A DNA stretch of 12,951 bases from Pseudomonadota bacterium (GTDB lineage Bacteria > Pseudomonadota > Gammaproteobacteria > Steroidobacterales > Steroidobacteraceae), in the NCBI GenBank assembly GCA_021820785.1, contig JAKADE010000038.1:1-12951 (forward strand). The letters run 5' to 3'. The notes under the pieces were generated by a model that was given only the letters and a program-made list of their open reading frames with translations, searched no databases and was not told the DNA's origin. A program made the translations under genes and the position numbers. Positions 12,031 to 12,951 of the stretch are shown here, piece after piece (position 1 is the first letter of the stretch; each line of letters opens with the position of its first letter).

Positions 12031-12951
12031 ATCTGCGGCTGGTCCGGGCGGCGCTGCGCAACTACCTGCGACCGACGCTCGTGAGAGAGAATCCGCTCGC
12101 GATGTCCTGCGCAATCTTCGGCCTCCTGGTTGCGCTGCGATTTCCGGCGGAACGTCGCTTCGTGCAGCTTCACGGGTTGGCTGCGATGTTCCACCACGGG
12201 CTCTCTCCATTTGTGATGGCCTGGTGGATGGTCGCGCTGTTCGCGCCATCATGCGTAACTCGCCACTATTGGCGGCAGGTCACGACCGAGATATCGATGG
12301 CGGCGCCTGGCCTGCTTGAGGCAGAACACGGCGCAATCGCGGCGGTATTGTTCTTCGTGGGACTGGTCCTCGCCACGCCCCTGCTCGCATTGGGCGGCCC
12401 TATCATCGGCAGTCTCGCGGTTGCCACGCTGCCGATGATCGGCGGATTGTCGTCACCCCGGGCCACAGGCCAATCGCGCCGGAGACGCCTGCTGCTCGTG
12501 CTCTTGCTGCTGCCGCTGTCGCTTCTGTTCCTGATCCCCAGCAGCATGGCCTGGCTGCTGTTCGCGCCGCAGTGGGTCACCTTGCCAGTCCTGCTTGCAA
12601 CTTCCGCCGTGACTGGTGCCAGGCTGCGATATTTGCCGGCCCGAGCTCGATTGGACGTCGAATCATCTGAACAGCGCCAGGACGTCAGGGCAGGGCAGAA
12701 CACCGGGACATCGCCGCGTGGAGCGCTGGCGGCGCTATGGAAATTGATGTGCTGGCAACCGAGACGCTGGCGCGACGACCCGTTACCACGAACGCTCATG
12801 ACGCCGTTCGGACCGGGCGGATGGATACTCTACAGCGCCTTAATAATGGGCTTCATGATTGGGACGGGAGTGCTCGCGCGCGAATTTCACGAACCACTCA
12901 GGCGCGCAATGCATCGCAGCATCGTGATGGCAATTGCCGAGTCGCCAATGT
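12027..12951 (+). CDS. ABC transporter permease, N-terminal part (3' end outside window)
   Basis: The frame stays open from the GTG at 12027 to the window end: 308 complete codons. The GTG overlaps the ATPase stop by four bases and has GGAG 8 bases upstream inside the ATPase gene. The protein begins NLRLVRAALRNYLRPTLVR and has hydrophobic segments at about residues 24-38, 60-74, 103-122, 125-139, 153-178, 183-197 and 265-283. A hydrophilic, Arg/Gln-rich cytoplasmic region spans about 200-250. Coupling to the ATPase makes it the membrane partner of the exporter. I do not recognise a named permease family; sequence similarity to typical ABC-2 permeases is not obvious by eye. Confidence 0.85.
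   Translation, partial: MNLRLVRAALRNYLRPTLVRENPLAMSCAIFGLLVALRFPAERRFVQLHGLAAMFHHGLSPFVMAWWMVALFAPSCVTRHYWRQVTTEISMAAPGLLEAEHGAIAAVLFFVGLVLATPLLALGGPIIGSLAVATLPMIGGLSSPRATGQSRRRRLLLVLLLLPLSLLFLIPSSMAWLLFAPQWVTLPVLLATSAVTGARLRYLPARARLDVESSEQRQDVRAGQNTGTSPRGALAALWKLMCWQPRRWRDDPLPRTLMTPFGPGGWILYSALIMGFMIGTGVLAREFHEPLRRAMHRSIVMAIAESPM

Noticed and set aside
1..12951. CRISPR array, tRNA, rRNA, insertion sequence or integrase
   Set aside because: No regularly spaced direct repeats, no recognisable RNA gene structure and no transposase or integrase motifs were seen by reading; weak or divergent examples could be missed without a search.

Overview
The window is GC-rich chromosomal DNA from a Gram-negative bacterium, probably a gammaproteobacterium. 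The evidence is an RND efflux permease joined to a NodT-type outer-membrane lipoprotein, two lipobox proteins, Sec-type periplasmic proteins, and GTAG-headed hairpins like the REP elements known from Xanthomonadales-type genomes. The genus cannot be fixed from this window. No rRNA, tRNA, CRISPR array, transposase, integrase or phage gene was found.

Layout. 1-2006 (+): the 3' end of an RND permease, overlapping by 8 bases an outer-membrane channel lipoprotein; together they form the end of a drug-efflux operon. 2015-2790: a strong convergent hairpin, then a DUF899 thioredoxin-like protein (-). 3030-3395 (+): a small lipoprotein, divergent from DUF899, with an inverted repeat beside a possible promoter. 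3427-5140 (-): a two-gene unit, a half-size FUSC-like membrane protein followed by a nitronate monooxygenase. 5141-5657: a non-coding divergent gap. 5658-6815 (+): an OpgC-type membrane acyltransferase. 6951-7664 (+): a SRAP-domain protein that keeps Cys2 but lacks the other usual catalytic residues.

7661-9318 is accessory in character: a doubtful minus-strand ORF, a GTAG-headed palindrome, a secreted protein of unknown function with a probable TTG start, a terminator-like hairpin across its stop, then a 73-residue protein overlapping a double zinc-ribbon protein. 9382-10743 (-): a TMEM175/DUF1211 channel-like protein, a possible 37-residue ORF, and a secreted NTF2-like protein. 10744-11175: an intergenic stretch with a GTAG-headed 38-nt hairpin and a possible small zinc-finger ORF. 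11176-12951 (+): an ABC exporter ATPase translationally coupled (GTGA) to a membrane permease that runs off the window.

The clear functional units are the RND/outer-membrane pair, the FUSC/nitronate monooxygenase pair, the small-protein/zinc-ribbon pair and the ABC ATPase/permease pair. The best candidates for something undescribed are the degenerate SRAP protein, the overlapping 73-residue and zinc-ribbon pair, the ABC pair with its possible zinc-finger leader ORF, and the two GTAG hairpins. None of these can be called a new system from this window alone.
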